Shown: piece by piece, positions 53,039 through 61,298 of the stretch
Position numbering within the stretch: the first letter of the stretch is position 1
Layout of the letters: every line of letters begins with the position of its first letter
From: Rohdeia mirabilis
Lineage (GTDB): Bacteria > Planctomycetota > UBA1135 > GCA-002686595
DNA: 64,000 nt
Assembly (NCBI GenBank): GCA_007750655.1
Contig: CP036290.1
Coordinates: forward strand, 3,720,001 to 3,784,000
Direction: 5' to 3'
Made by a program: the position numbers and the translations under genes
Notes under the pieces: model-generated
What the model saw: only the letters and a program-made list of their open reading frames with translations
What the model was told of the DNA's origin: nothing
Databases searched by the model: none

Positions 53039-54883
53039 CTAGTCCTGGTCGAACGTGGAGACGTCCACCTCGCCCTGGACCGGAGCCTCGAGCTGACCGT
53101 CCTCGCTCTCGAAGTCTTCGCCGAAGAGCAGGCGCTCGAGCTCACCCGAGTACATGTCCTGGCGACGCGCGAGCTCGCGGCGGAGCAGGTCGTCGGCGTC
53201 CGAGCTGCTGCGGACGATCGTCGGCGTGACGAAGACCATCAGGCTGCGACGCTCCTTGGACTTCTCGTCGTGACGGAAGAGACGACCGAGGATCGGGATC
53301 GAGCCGAGGAACGGGATCTGCGAGCGCGTCTCGCGGGCCACGTCCGTGGACAGGCCACCGATCACCGCCGTCTGTCCGCTCTCGAGCATCATCGAGGTGA
53401 CGATCGTCGAGGAGCGCACGCGCGGCAGGGCGATCGAGCCCTCGGCGCCGGAGGCACCCACGGTGAACACGTCGAAACCGTCGGGCGCGAGGCTCGAGTT
53501 GCCGGTACCGGAGAGGTTCGTCTCCTTCGGAATGACCTCGAGGGTCATGTCGTTGGTGCCCGGGATCACGTTGCAGCGGACCATCAGCTGGAAGCCGATC
53601 TCGACCGGCGAGCCGTTCGCCTCCTGCACGGACAGGTTCAGACCACCGGCCTGACCCTGTTCGGTGCGGGCCTCGGCGTAGCGGATCGTCTCACCGACGA
53701 AGATCGTCGACGGACGTCCGTCCAGCGCGACGAGCTTGGGCGCCTGGACGACCTCGCTCTTCACGTCGCGCTCGATGGCACGCAAGGTGGCGGCGAGCGT
53801 CGTGAAGTTCAGCGCACCGAAGATCGTGTCGGGCGACGTGACGCCACCGGCGAAGGAGACGAGGTCCTCGGCGAACGGACCGGTGCCCGTGTCGCTGGCG
53901 AGGAGTCCGTCCTCGAAGCCGCCGGCTCCCATCTCGAACGGGAAGCTGATCGGCACCTGGCCGCCGCTGACCGACACGCGCGGGCCGAAGTCGCCGAAGT
54001 CGACGCCCAGGTCCCACAGGTCGGTGTTCGTCGTGGAGACGAACTTGACGTCGATGAAGATCTGCGGCGGCTCGATGTCGAGGCGCTCGACCACGTCGTT
54101 GATGTACGCGTGCACCTGATCGGTGTCGCGCACGATGAGGACGTTGCGGTCTTCCACGTAGTGCAGTTGGCCGTTGGGCGACAGTGCCTGGCGCAGCGCC
54201 TCGATGACCGGGAAGTCCTCCTCGATGACGCCGGAGGCCGCGAGGTGCTCGCCGCTGACGAAGTCGGACTTGATGACCGGAGCGAAGGTCGCGCGCGGAC
54301 GCATGTAGCGCAGCTGGTAGCTCTTCACCACCATCTGGTCCTGGAGCGAAGCCGGATCGACCACGCGCAGGATGCCCCGACGGTCCTCGACGACGACGAA
54401 GCCGAGCGTCTTGGTCGCGACCTCGAGCGCATCGCGCCACGGAACCTCGGTCAGGCGCAGGGAGAGAACCCCGCTGACCTCGGGCGCGGTGACGATGTTG
54501 GCCCCGCTGACGCGGCCGATCGTGTCGATCACCTCGGTCAGCTCGGCGTTCGAGAAGGCGAAGGTGACGCGCTCGGGTCGCGTGAGAGCGAGGACACCGG
54601 CGGTGCGCTCCTCGACCACGCAACCAGCGGACTCGGCCGCCAGTTCGAGCACCTCGCGCCACGGCACGTCCGTGAGCTTGAGCGAGATCGGCGTGTCACC
54701 GCCCTGCAGGACGACGATGTTGGATCCCGAGCGGTCGCGCAGGAACTCGACGACTTCCTGGAGCTGACGGCCGTCGACGCGAATCGACACCCGTGCATCG
54801 GGATCGGGCGTCTGTGCGTGTGCCGCACCGACGGTGGTGAGTAGCGCGACGAGCGTCGCTACGATGGTACGAATCGGATTCAT
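53039..54883 (-). CDS. pilQ: Secretin PilQ/GspD
   Basis: A 614-aa outer-membrane secretin that forms the channel for the pilus or secreted proteins. It has a signal peptide (MNPIRTIVATLVALLTTVGA, cleavage near AHA-Q). Two successive N0/STN-like domains follow (about 31-100 and 104-175) that are clearly duplicates: each has an xxLTDVPWREVLELA or RLTEVPWRDALEVA signature. Then come an N1-type domain (FPVIEALRQALSPNGQ...VLIVRDTDQVHAYINDVV, about 225-275) and the secretin core, ending MLESGQTAVIGGLSTD and IPFLGSIPILGRLFRHD near 540. The C-terminus is acidic. It is the last gene of pilM-pilN-pilO(P)-pilQ and lies 40 bp after pilO(P). No pilotin gene was recognised. Confidence 0.96.
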   Translation of the reverse strand: MNPIRTIVATLVALLTTVGAAHAQTPDPDARVSIRVDGRQLQEVVEFLRDRSGSNIVVLQGGDTPISLKLTDVPWREVLELAAESAGCVVEERTAGVLALTRPERVTFAFSNAELTEVIDTIGRVSGANIVTAPEVSGVLSLRLTEVPWRDALEVATKTLGFVVVEDRRGILRVVDPASLQDQMVVKSYQLRYMRPRATFAPVIKSDFVSGEHLAASGVIEEDFPVIEALRQALSPNGQLHYVEDRNVLIVRDTDQVHAYINDVVERLDIEPPQIFIDVKFVSTTNTDLWDLGVDFGDFGPRVSVSGGQVPISFPFEMGAGGFEDGLLASDTGTGPFAEDLVSFAGGVTSPDTIFGALNFTTLAATLRAIERDVKSEVVQAPKLVALDGRPSTIFVGETIRYAEARTEQGQAGGLNLSVQEANGSPVEIGFQLMVRCNVIPGTNDMTLEVIPKETNLSGTGNSSLAPDGFDVFTVGASGAEGSIALPRVRSSTIVTSMMLESGQTAVIGGLSTDVARETRSQIPFLGSIPILGRLFRHDEKSKERRSLMVFVTPTIVRSSSDADDLLRRELARRQDMYSGELERLLFGEDFESEDGQLEAPVQGEVDVSTFDQD

Positions 54884-54923
54884 TGGGAGATGGGTGCCTC
54901 GGGGGACCTTGTTCCGAAACTGG

Positions 54924-56345
54924 CTATTGACTCAGGGGACGAGTCAACTTGACTTCCTTGAAGACGAAGCTGAGCTGATCGCTCTCGATGCTCACGAGCA
55001 TCAACTCGGGAGCGACGAGCTCTCCGGGCGCATAGGTCTTGCCATTGATCAGCGCGACCTTGCGGTCACCACCGAGATCGACGACGCCACGGACGTCGAG
55101 TGCGAGGTCGGCGAACTCGAGCACGGTCCGGGCCATGTGCCGGTACTGCTCGAGTTGGTCGACGTAGGGACGGCGCGACGGATCGCGTTCGGCCCCGGGC
55201 AAGCGACCCTCGACGCCGGCGAAGGCTTCGAGGGCGAGTTCGTACTCGCCGTTCGCCAGGTGGTTCCGCATCGTCTCGACGCCTTGTTCGAGCACGGCGA
55301 TGGGCACTTGGAGGTCGTCGCTCTCGGCGAGCGACTCGCGGATCCGACCGATCTCGTCGAGCACTTCCACGTGGAAGCGCTGCTGGGCCGGAAGGAACAG
55401 GAGCTGTCCTTCCGCGTCGACGCGACGGGCTTCTTCCTCGAGGGCGGCGAGACTCTTCTCGAGCACGCTGCGGGCCTCGATGTCGGCGATCAGGTTGTTG
55501 GCACCCTTCCAGCGATCGAGCAGGTCGGACGCTTCCTTGGTGCGAGCGACCAGGTCCTCGACCAGGCGAATCTGATCCTCGATGGAGAGGACGAGGTCGC
55601 CGGGCGCGCTGTTGGCGGGCATGCGGGGGTCGACCCAGGGATCGCGGCGGTTGCGCGCGCCCTTGTAGTCGTAGGCCTCGATGGTCATCTCCCGCTGACG
55701 AGCGGAGATCTCGGTGGCCAGAAGGTCGCGCTTGCGCTCGTAGCCGTCGATCTCGGCGCGCTTCGAGCCTGAGCGGGGCTGGTAGCGATAGGTCTCGACC
55801 TCGAGCTCCACCTCGTGGCGGGCCAGGGTCGGATCCTCGGCGTAGTGATCGCGCTTGGCGGCCTTCAGCTTGAACGAGGGCACGCGCATGAAGCGCTGGT
55901 GACTCTCGACGAAGTCGAGGAACGCCAGCATCTGGAACGAATCGGCCTCGAAGTTCACCGCGTAGGCGACGCGCTCGAAGTCGGACTTGTCCTTCTTCTT
56001 GGAGTTCGACGTGCTGGTCGTCTTGTCCTTGATCTGCGAGATCGTGGCGCCCGACTGCTCCTCGAACTCGCGCAGCGTGCGCACGAAGTTGAGGATGTCG
56101 TCGTTGTTCGGAAGGATGCGCTTGGCAACTTCGTCGGTCTCACGACGCAGGATCACCTCGCGCTCGAGGTCCGGCGTCTTCGCGATCTTGGTGCGCGCCT
56201 GTTCGATCTTGGACTCGAACGCGACGACTTCGCCGCGCATCTCCTCGATCGTTCCCTGCTGGGACCAGACCAAGAAGCCTTGGAGCGCGGCCAGGAGCAG
56301 GCCACCGCCTCCGATGGCGAGCATCTTCTGCTTGGCATCCATCAC
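54924..56345 (-). CDS. pilO: PilO-like alignment protein fused to PilP-like region
   Basis: A 473-aa inner-membrane protein. A membrane helix (residues 9-27) and a coiled coil (TIEEMRGEVVAFESKIEQAR) are followed by a ferredoxin-like PilO domain (about 75-195, ending HEVELEVETYRYQP). After it come a helical middle part and, near 230, the sequence YDYKGARNRRDPWVDPR, which resembles the conserved start of PilP. The C-terminus (VALINGKTYAPGELVAPELM near 430) resembles the PilP/GspC beta domain that contacts the secretin. No separate pilP gene lies between here and pilQ, supporting a fusion. It links the inner-membrane PilM/N ring to PilQ. It overlaps pilN by 4 bp. Confidence 0.85.
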   Translation of the reverse strand: MMDAKQKMLAIGGGGLLLAALQGFLVWSQQGTIEEMRGEVVAFESKIEQARTKIAKTPDLEREVILRRETDEVAKRILPNNDDILNFVRTLREFEEQSGATISQIKDKTTSTSNSKKKDKSDFERVAYAVNFEADSFQMLAFLDFVESHQRFMRVPSFKLKAAKRDHYAEDPTLARHEVELEVETYRYQPRSGSKRAEIDGYERKRDLLATEISARQREMTIEAYDYKGARNRRDPWVDPRMPANSAPGDLVLSIEDQIRLVEDLVARTKEASDLLDRWKGANNLIADIEARSVLEKSLAALEEEARRVDAEGQLLFLPAQQRFHVEVLDEIGRIRESLAESDDLQVPIAVLEQGVETMRNHLANGEYELALEAFAGVEGRLPGAERDPSRRPYVDQLEQYRHMARTVLEFADLALDVRGVVDLGGDRKVALINGKTYAPGELVAPELMLVSIESDQLSFVFKEVKLTRPLSQ

Positions 56346-56983
56346 TTGGTCTCCTCACGGGGCTGGAGCTGGAGGTCGAGCGTGAACGAGAAGATCTCGG
56401 ACGGGATCAAGCCTTCGTCCTTGTCCTCGCGACGACCCTGGGGCGGGGACGGGGCGTAGAAGCCGTCGATGAACTCGTCCTCGGTGAGGTCCTCGAAGAA
56501 GTTCGCGACGAGACCGAAGTTCGGCGAGCCCGAGTAGCCGGTCGCGCGGAACGTGCCGCCGCTCTGGGGGCCGGACTTCGACGCCTTCGGGACGCTCTGG
56601 ACGACGGTGAGGTCGTTCAGCCAGATGAGATACTTCTCGCCGTCGCCACCGAAGTTGACGATGTCGACGAGCTGGTCGACCTTCTCGGTCCAGTTCACGC
56701 GACCCTTGGTGATCGCGTCCAACGTCGCTTCACGCGACTTGAACTGCTTGTTCTCCTTGTCGAGCTCGTCGTTGTACTCGACCTGCGGCGTCAAGGACGC
56801 CATGTCGGACTCGAGGAGCTCGAGATCACTCTCGATGCGCGCCTTGGTCCCGAAGGTCATGGTCGCGAGCCAGGCGAGGAGAGCCGTGTTGACGGCGACC
56901 ATGCCGCCGATGACGGCCATGGCTTGCAGGGGAGTACGCCGCGCCTTGACGTATTCCTCGGGGAGGAGGTTGATGAGGATCAT
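56342..56983 (-). CDS. pilN: Pilus alignment protein PilN
   Basis: A 213-aa protein. The first residues MILINLLPEEY match the INLLP motif by which PilN binds PilM in the cytoplasm. A single membrane helix follows (about 20-42), then a coiled coil (IESDLELLESDMASLTPQVE) and a periplasmic ferredoxin-like domain. An acidic, Pro-rich segment (PSPPQGRREDKDEG) near the C-terminus is extra. It is translationally coupled on both sides (4-bp overlaps with pilM and pilO). Confidence 0.93.
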   Translation of the reverse strand: MILINLLPEEYVKARRTPLQAMAVIGGMVAVNTALLAWLATMTFGTKARIESDLELLESDMASLTPQVEYNDELDKENKQFKSREATLDAITKGRVNWTEKVDQLVDIVNFGGDGEKYLIWLNDLTVVQSVPKASKSGPQSGGTFRATGYSGSPNFGLVANFFEDLTEDEFIDGFYAPSPPQGRREDKDEGLIPSEIFSFTLDLQLQPREETK

Positions 56984-58020
56984 GCTGCCAGCACCCGGAC
57001 CGCGAGGCCCATTGCGACCGCCAGGGACGACGCCTGTCCTTCCATGGCCTCGACGTCGACACGGTCGGAGTCCACCACCATCCCTTCGAGCGGGTTCCAG
57101 AGCGTTGCGGTGCGTCCGGTGGCGGTTTCGATGTATTCGGCGGCACCGGGTGCGAGCACCCCACCGCCGGAGAGCTTCACCTCGTCGACCCGGACACCTT
57201 CGCGGTTCTCCACGAAGTCGAGCGAGAGGTTGAGTTCGGCGACGAGGTCCTCGAGGACCGGACCGATCGTCCGGCTGACCTCGATCTCGCGTTCACCGGG
57301 ATCGCACTTCAGGGCCTCGGCCTCGTTCTCGTCGACGCCGAGGCGACGCGAGATGGCCTTGGTCATGTCGATCCCGCCGATGCCGATCTCGCGGCTGAAG
57401 CAGGTCTCGCCTGCACGCAGCACGTTGATCTGGGTCCGCGACGCGCCGACGTCGACGAGCGCGGTGGCCACGTCCTCGGCGGAAGCGACGTCCCCGCCCG
57501 AGGCGAGGCGCGACTGCTCCCAGGCGTTGGCCAGGGCGAAGGCGTCGATGTCGACGGACATCGGCACCAAGCCGTGGCTGGTGACCTGCTCGAGGCGACC
57601 GTGGACGACGCCCTTCTGACAGGCGACGAGGACGACGCTCATCTTGTCGGCGTCCGCCTCGCCCGCGGGGGCGTGGCTGAGTCGCTGACAGTCGAGCACG
57701 ACGTCCTCGGCGGCGAAGGGCAGGTACTTGTCGCTCTCGAAGCGAATGGCCTGACGCAGCTCGGCGTCGTTCATCGGCACCATGGAGATGTACCGGACGA
57801 CGACGGACTGGCCGGCGACGGAGGTCGCGACCTGCTTGGCGCGAATGCCACCCGAAGCGAGCAACTCACCGATGGCCGCCTCCCTGCTGGAGGCGTCCTT
57901 CAGTGCGAGGCGGGCGTAGCCACTGACGACTGGGCCGGCGGGCTCGATGGTGATCTCGATGGCCTTCAGGTACTGGCTACCGATATCGAGGCCGACGACG
58001 CTCTTTGATTTGCGGAACAC
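56980..58020 (-). CDS. pilM: Pilus alignment ATP-binding protein PilM
   Basis: A 346-aa actin-like (ASKHA) cytoplasmic protein. The GTG start at 58020 gives MFRKSKSVVGLDIGSQYLKA with the phosphate-1 motif near residue 11. Other family motifs are VATSVAGQSVVVRYI near 65, AIRFESDKYLPF near 92, TALVDVGASRTQINVL near 187 (phosphate-2) and EVKLSGGGVLAPG near 285 (adenosine). PilM forms a ring under PilN/PilO and connects it to PilB/PilC. First gene of the pilM-N-O(P)-Q operon; its promoter must lie in 58021-58490. Confidence 0.96.
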   Translation of the reverse strand: MFRKSKSVVGLDIGSQYLKAIEITIEPAGPVVSGYARLALKDASSREAAIGELLASGGIRAKQVATSVAGQSVVVRYISMVPMNDAELRQAIRFESDKYLPFAAEDVVLDCQRLSHAPAGEADADKMSVVLVACQKGVVHGRLEQVTSHGLVPMSVDIDAFALANAWEQSRLASGGDVASAEDVATALVDVGASRTQINVLRAGETCFSREIGIGGIDMTKAISRRLGVDENEAEALKCDPGEREIEVSRTIGPVLEDLVAELNLSLDFVENREGVRVDEVKLSGGGVLAPGAAEYIETATGRTATLWNPLEGMVVDSDRVDVEAMEGQASSLAVAMGLAVRVLAA

Positions 58021-58490
58021 GTAGAGATTCCCCTGGGGTACCGCGGAGGTGAATGCCCCCGCTGGACACGGTCAGGGGGTCCTTTCGGGCGACCGCCACA
58101 CCCGGCATGAGGGCAAGGCGGGGCTTCGGCCCGAGCGCTGCGTCGCGATGCATCCCTGGGAACGCGGACGGCGCGACCGGAAGGACTTTCCGCCCCCGGG
58201 CCCCGCTCGACGGACTCGGGACGACCAACGCGTCGGATCGGACGTCGGGCACGGTTCCCGCGCGCTCGCTGGGCTTCGTTCCGGTCGCGGACCGTGGACA
58301 CACCGCGTCCTGGATGCCGCCGAACGAGAGCCGACGTCGTACGCCGTGGTCGGACGCGGCGCACCGGCTCGCGTCGCCGATCGAGCGCGCGCGTTCGCAC
58401 GCGTCGCCCGACACATCACGCGCTACGGGTGACGCGCGTGGGTCGTGCACGGGCGCGGCGCGGGTCGATCCGCGCTCGCCGAACGCCGTC
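58021..58490. other. Intergenic region between HPr gene and pilM
   Basis: 470 bp without a credible gene. It is expected to hold the pilM operon promoter; no -24/-12 or -35/-10 match convinced me. A short stem CACGCGC/GCGCGTG (58417-58440) lies about 50 bp after the HPr stop and could be a weak terminator. Confidence 0.4.
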
Positions 58491-58778
58491 TCAGTGCTGC
58501 AGCTCGCCGAAACCGTCGGCGAACAACTCGGCCATCTCGGCCAGCAGTGCAGCGCCGCCTTCGCCGTCCGCCTGGAGCGTCAATTCAGCTCCCTGCGCCG
58601 CGTTCAAGGTCATCAGCTCGAGGATGCTCTTGCCGTTCACCGTGCGTCCTCCGTAGCTGATCGACAGGTCGGCGCCGTGCTTCAACGCGAGCGACACCAG
58701 AGCGTGGCACGGACGCGCGTGCAGCCCGCTGGGGTTGATCACCACGACGGTGGCGCTGGTTGAGCCTTCGGAAGTCAC
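58491..58778 (-). CDS. HPr-type phosphocarrier (NPr-like)
   Basis: A 95-aa HPr-family protein. The phosphorylated His20 lies in INPSGLHARPCHALV, and the helix NGKSILELMTLNAAQGAEL is typical. A Ser at position 46 of B. subtilis HPr is matched by the Ser of GKSILE, the target of HPr kinase in species that have one. Its position directly after the EIIA gene in an rpoN-hpf-ptsN neighbourhood points to the nitrogen-type phosphotransferase chain (NPr) rather than sugar transport. It lies 64 bp after ptsN. No enzyme I gene is visible in this window. Confidence 0.93.
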   Translation of the reverse strand: MTSEGSTSATVVVINPSGLHARPCHALVSLALKHGADLSISYGGRTVNGKSILELMTLNAAQGAELTLQADGEGGAALLAEMAELFADGFGELQH

Positions 58779-58842
58779 GTGTGGTACTCGTGCGGTGCGG
58801 TCGGGAGCGTCGTGCGCCCGCCCGGAGAGGGTCCTTCGAACG

Positions 58843-59337
58843 TCAGACGTTCGACATCTCCTTCAACAGGTCGACGAGTTCGGTGCGCGTGCTCGTCCCC
58901 AATGCGAAGCGCCGGAAGTCGTCGTTGCGCGCCATGCGAGCCACCCAACGCATCATCTCGAGGTGCCGGTCGGCGTCGTGGTCGGGCGCGTCGGAGTCGG
59001 GTCGCAACACCGTGAAGAACAACCGCACCGGCTCGCCGTCGATCGCCTGCCAGTCGAGCTCGTTCTTGGTGACCGAGATCGAGACCGCCACGGAGTCGAG
59101 GCCCGGCAGGACGACGTGCGGGATCGCGACCCCCATCCCGACGCCGGTCGAGGCCAGTTGCTCGCGATCCACCAGCACCTTGATGGCGTCCTCGGCGAGC
59201 CCCGCGGGCACGACCTTGGCCTTGACCATGTTCTTGACGACTTCGCCGAAGACCTCGCTCGGATCCACCCCCTTGAGGCCGACGGAACAGGCGGAGGGCT
59301 TGAAGAGCTTCCAGTACTGGGACGTCTCGGTCGTCAT
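58843..59337 (-). CDS. ptsN: PTS EIIA component, PtsN-like
   Basis: A 164-aa type-2 EIIA (mannitol/fructose/Ntr family) starting at the ATG at 59337. The phospho-accepting His74 is in GMGVAIPHVVLPG, and the preceding REQLASTGVG segment matches the usual xREx(S/T)(S/T)G(I/V)G. Another family segment is NELDWQAIDGEPVRLFFTVL. With no EIIB or EIIC domain and an HPr gene next door, it is best read as a regulatory EIIA(Ntr) that receives phosphate from the HPr-like protein. Upstream lies the 47-bp hairpin array, then hpf. Confidence 0.93.
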   Translation of the reverse strand: MTTETSQYWKLFKPSACSVGLKGVDPSEVFGEVVKNMVKAKVVPAGLAEDAIKVLVDREQLASTGVGMGVAIPHVVLPGLDSVAVSISVTKNELDWQAIDGEPVRLFFTVLRPDSDAPDHDADRHLEMMRWVARMARNDDFRRFALGTSTRTELVDLLKEMSNV

Positions 59338-59534
59338 GGGGCGGGTCGTCCAGCGGGAGCGGGACGCACGGGTCGCGGTCGCTTCGGGGAGGTCGCCCGG
59401 GCGTCGGGCGCCACGTCCAGCAGCTTCGGGTTGGGCGGCACCAGGGGCGCGGCGGCGTGGTGAGTGCTGCCGCATCCAGCGGTACCGGGCGGGCTGCGGG
59501 GACCTCGTCCGGTGCAGCGTCGAACAGCCGAGGA
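59338..59534. other. Leader between hairpin array and ptsN
   Basis: About 200 bp with no gene and no clear promoter. If the array at 59535-59815 terminates transcription, a ptsN promoter should lie here. Confidence 0.4.
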
Positions 59535-59815
59535 TAGCAGAACCCCCGCCAGCCTCCAGGGCGGGCTGGGATCCCGTTGAAGAGCAGGAGCCCAACCCGC
59601 CTCGAGGGCGGGCTGGGCTCCCGTTGAAGAGCAGGAGCCCAACCCGCCTCGAGGGCGGGCTGGGCTCCCGTTGAAGAGCAGGAGCCCAACCCGCCTCGAG
59701 GGCGGGCTGGGCTCCCGTGGAAGAGCAGGAGCCCAACCCGCCTCGAGGGCGGGCTGGGCTCCCGTGGAAGAGCGGGAGCCCAACCCGCCTCGAGGGCGGG
59801 CTGGGCTCCCGTCAG
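59535..59815 (-). repeat. Array of 47-bp units, each a hairpin
   Basis: Five units start at 59581, 59628, 59675, 59722 and 59769 with an exact 47-bp period, preceded by a degenerate copy. Each unit contains GAGCCCAACCCGCC and GGCGGGCTGGGCTC around a TCGA centre, a 14-bp stem. In plus-strand RNA the stem has one A-C mismatch; in minus-strand RNA the same position is a G-U pair. The fold therefore fits transcription in the direction of hpf and ptsN. The units are 95-100 percent alike. Most likely a tandemly amplified terminator. Confidence 0.92.
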
Positions 59816-59879
59816 TCATGGAGCGCCTCGGGGCGTCCACGGGACGTTCAGGCCCGCTCGGGGCCCGCGGGGTGCGCGC

Positions 59880-60197
59880 TCAGGCGGTTCCGCCCTGGCG
59901 CCGCTGCTGGTCGCGATGGCGCTCCTCGCGGCGGCGCAGCGTCCGCTCCATGCGTTGGACCGCCTCGTTCACGGCCCCCATCAGCGACTTGGACTCGGCT
60001 TCGATCCGATGCACGGCACGTCCCCAACTGGAGGCGACGAGCTCGACGTGATGTCGGTGCTCGCCTTCGCGCTCGATCACCGCGCGCACGCGGCTCGCGA
60101 TGCCGTCCAAGCGCGTCAGCACCTCTAGGCGTTCCCGAACCTGTTCGGCGGCCTGGGGCGGGTAGGACTCGTGCAGCGTGTTGATCTCGAGATCCAT
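59880..60197 (-). CDS. hpf: Ribosome hibernation promoting factor (HPF/RaiA family)
   Basis: A 105-aa short HPF-like protein from the ATG at 60197 (MDLEINTLHESYPPQAAEQV); a GTG at 60212 would add five residues. The pattern of a first strand, the helix AEQVRERLEVLTRLDGIASR, further strands (VRAVIEREGEHRHHVELVAS) and the helix LMGAVNEAVQRMERTLRRRE follows the beta-alpha-beta-beta-beta-alpha fold that binds the 30S decoding region. The C-terminal dimerisation domain of long HPF is absent. Its place between rpoN and ptsN is the usual one for hpf. The fold match is moderate, so family assignment also rests on context. Confidence 0.82.
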   Translation of the reverse strand: MDLEINTLHESYPPQAAEQVRERLEVLTRLDGIASRVRAVIEREGEHRHHVELVASSWGRAVHRIEAESKSLMGAVNEAVQRMERTLRRREERHRDQQRRQGGTA

Positions 60198-60478
60198 GGA
60201 TCGTGAAGACACCTCGTTGAGTTGCAGTTCGGGGCTTCGCAGCGCACGTCGGCGACGGTGCTCGAAGCCTTCCGTTCGACTCTACGACGCCCCGACGGAT
60301 CCGTGGGGGGCGCGGTCGACCCGCGTCCTTCGAGCGGGCGTGCACCCGATCCGTAGGTCTCCTGACCCCGCGGGCACAGCTCTCGCTCCCCCCGGGGTTT
60401 GAGACCGAAGGCTCCTCCGGTGCCGGCACCGCTCGAGCGGTCGCGCGGCCCGGTGGGCCAAGCGTGGCGGCACGCGAC

Positions 60479-61273
60479 CTAAGGGAAGAACCCCGGTGCG
60501 CCGCGCGGTCCGCGCGAGCGACCGACGAGCACCGACTCGGGATAGAGCACCCGCAGGAGCCACAGACCGGCCGCTGGTGCCGTGGGTCCGGCCGCCTTCC
60601 GATCCGCGCCGGCCAGGATGCGGGCCACGTCGTCGGGCGTGAACCGGCCGCGCCCCACGTCGAGCAGCGTGCCGGCCATCGCGCGCACCATGTTGTAGAG
60701 GAAGCCTTCCCCCTCGACACAGATCGCGAAGTGCTCGCGCCGGGCGATCACGCGCACCGCACGCACGCGCCGCACCGTCGTCGCGCGCGGCGACCCGGCG
60801 CTGGCGAAGGCCGCGAAGTCGTGCTCGCCCTCGAGGATGCGCGCGGCCGCCCGCACGCGCTCGAGGTCGAGCGGCTCGCGCACCCAAGCCGTGTACTCGT
60901 GTCCGAACGGCGGCCGCACGGTGCCGGTCACGACGCGGTACAGGTAGCGCTTGCCGCGGGCGTCGAAGCGCGCGTGGAAGTCGTCGTCGCAGGTCTCGAG
61001 GCCGGTCACCGCCGCACCGTCCACCAGGTGCGCGTTGAGCGCGCGCAAGAGACCGTGGTCGTCGAGCCGCGTGTCCAGGTGGAAGTTCGCCACCTGACCG
61101 ATCGAGTGCACGCCGGTGTCCGTGCGGCCCGCGCCGTGCACGACGACGGTCTCGCCCGTCAACGACTCGATCGCCTCCTCGAGCGACTGCTGGACGGAGT
61201 CGAAGCCGTCCTGACGCTGCCAGCCGAAGAACTTCGACCCGTCGTAGGCGATGCGGACGCGGATGTTGCGCAT
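60479..61273 (-). CDS. truA: tRNA pseudouridine(38-40) synthase TruA
   Basis: A 264-aa TruA. The N-terminus MRNIRVRIAYDGSKFFGWQR is typical. The catalytic Asp52 is in GAGRTDTGVHSIGQV, and other family segments are HARFDARGKRYLYRV near 100-114 and FLYNMVRAMAGTLLDVGRG near 200-218. It isomerises uridines in the tRNA anticodon arm. It lies 25 bp after the small lipoprotein gene and is probably the last gene of the unit that begins with rpoN or with the genes after the palindrome. The 281 bp to hpf hold nothing I can name. Confidence 0.97.
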   Translation of the reverse strand: MRNIRVRIAYDGSKFFGWQRQDGFDSVQQSLEEAIESLTGETVVVHGAGRTDTGVHSIGQVANFHLDTRLDDHGLLRALNAHLVDGAAVTGLETCDDDFHARFDARGKRYLYRVVTGTVRPPFGHEYTAWVREPLDLERVRAAARILEGEHDFAAFASAGSPRATTVRRVRAVRVIARREHFAICVEGEGFLYNMVRAMAGTLLDVGRGRFTPDDVARILAGADRKAAGPTAPAAGLWLLRVLYPESVLVGRSRGPRGAPGFFP

Positions 61274-61298
61274 GGCGGAGCTCGACCGAACGGGCCGT

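Noticed and set aside
59535-59815. CRISPR array
   Set aside because: The 47-bp units are contiguous and nearly identical along their whole length, with no variable spacers; each is a hairpin.
60213-60478. Possible tRNA or small structured RNA between hpf and truA
   Set aside because: A GGTTTGAGACC-like word is present, but no cloverleaf with acceptor and anticodon stems could be built.
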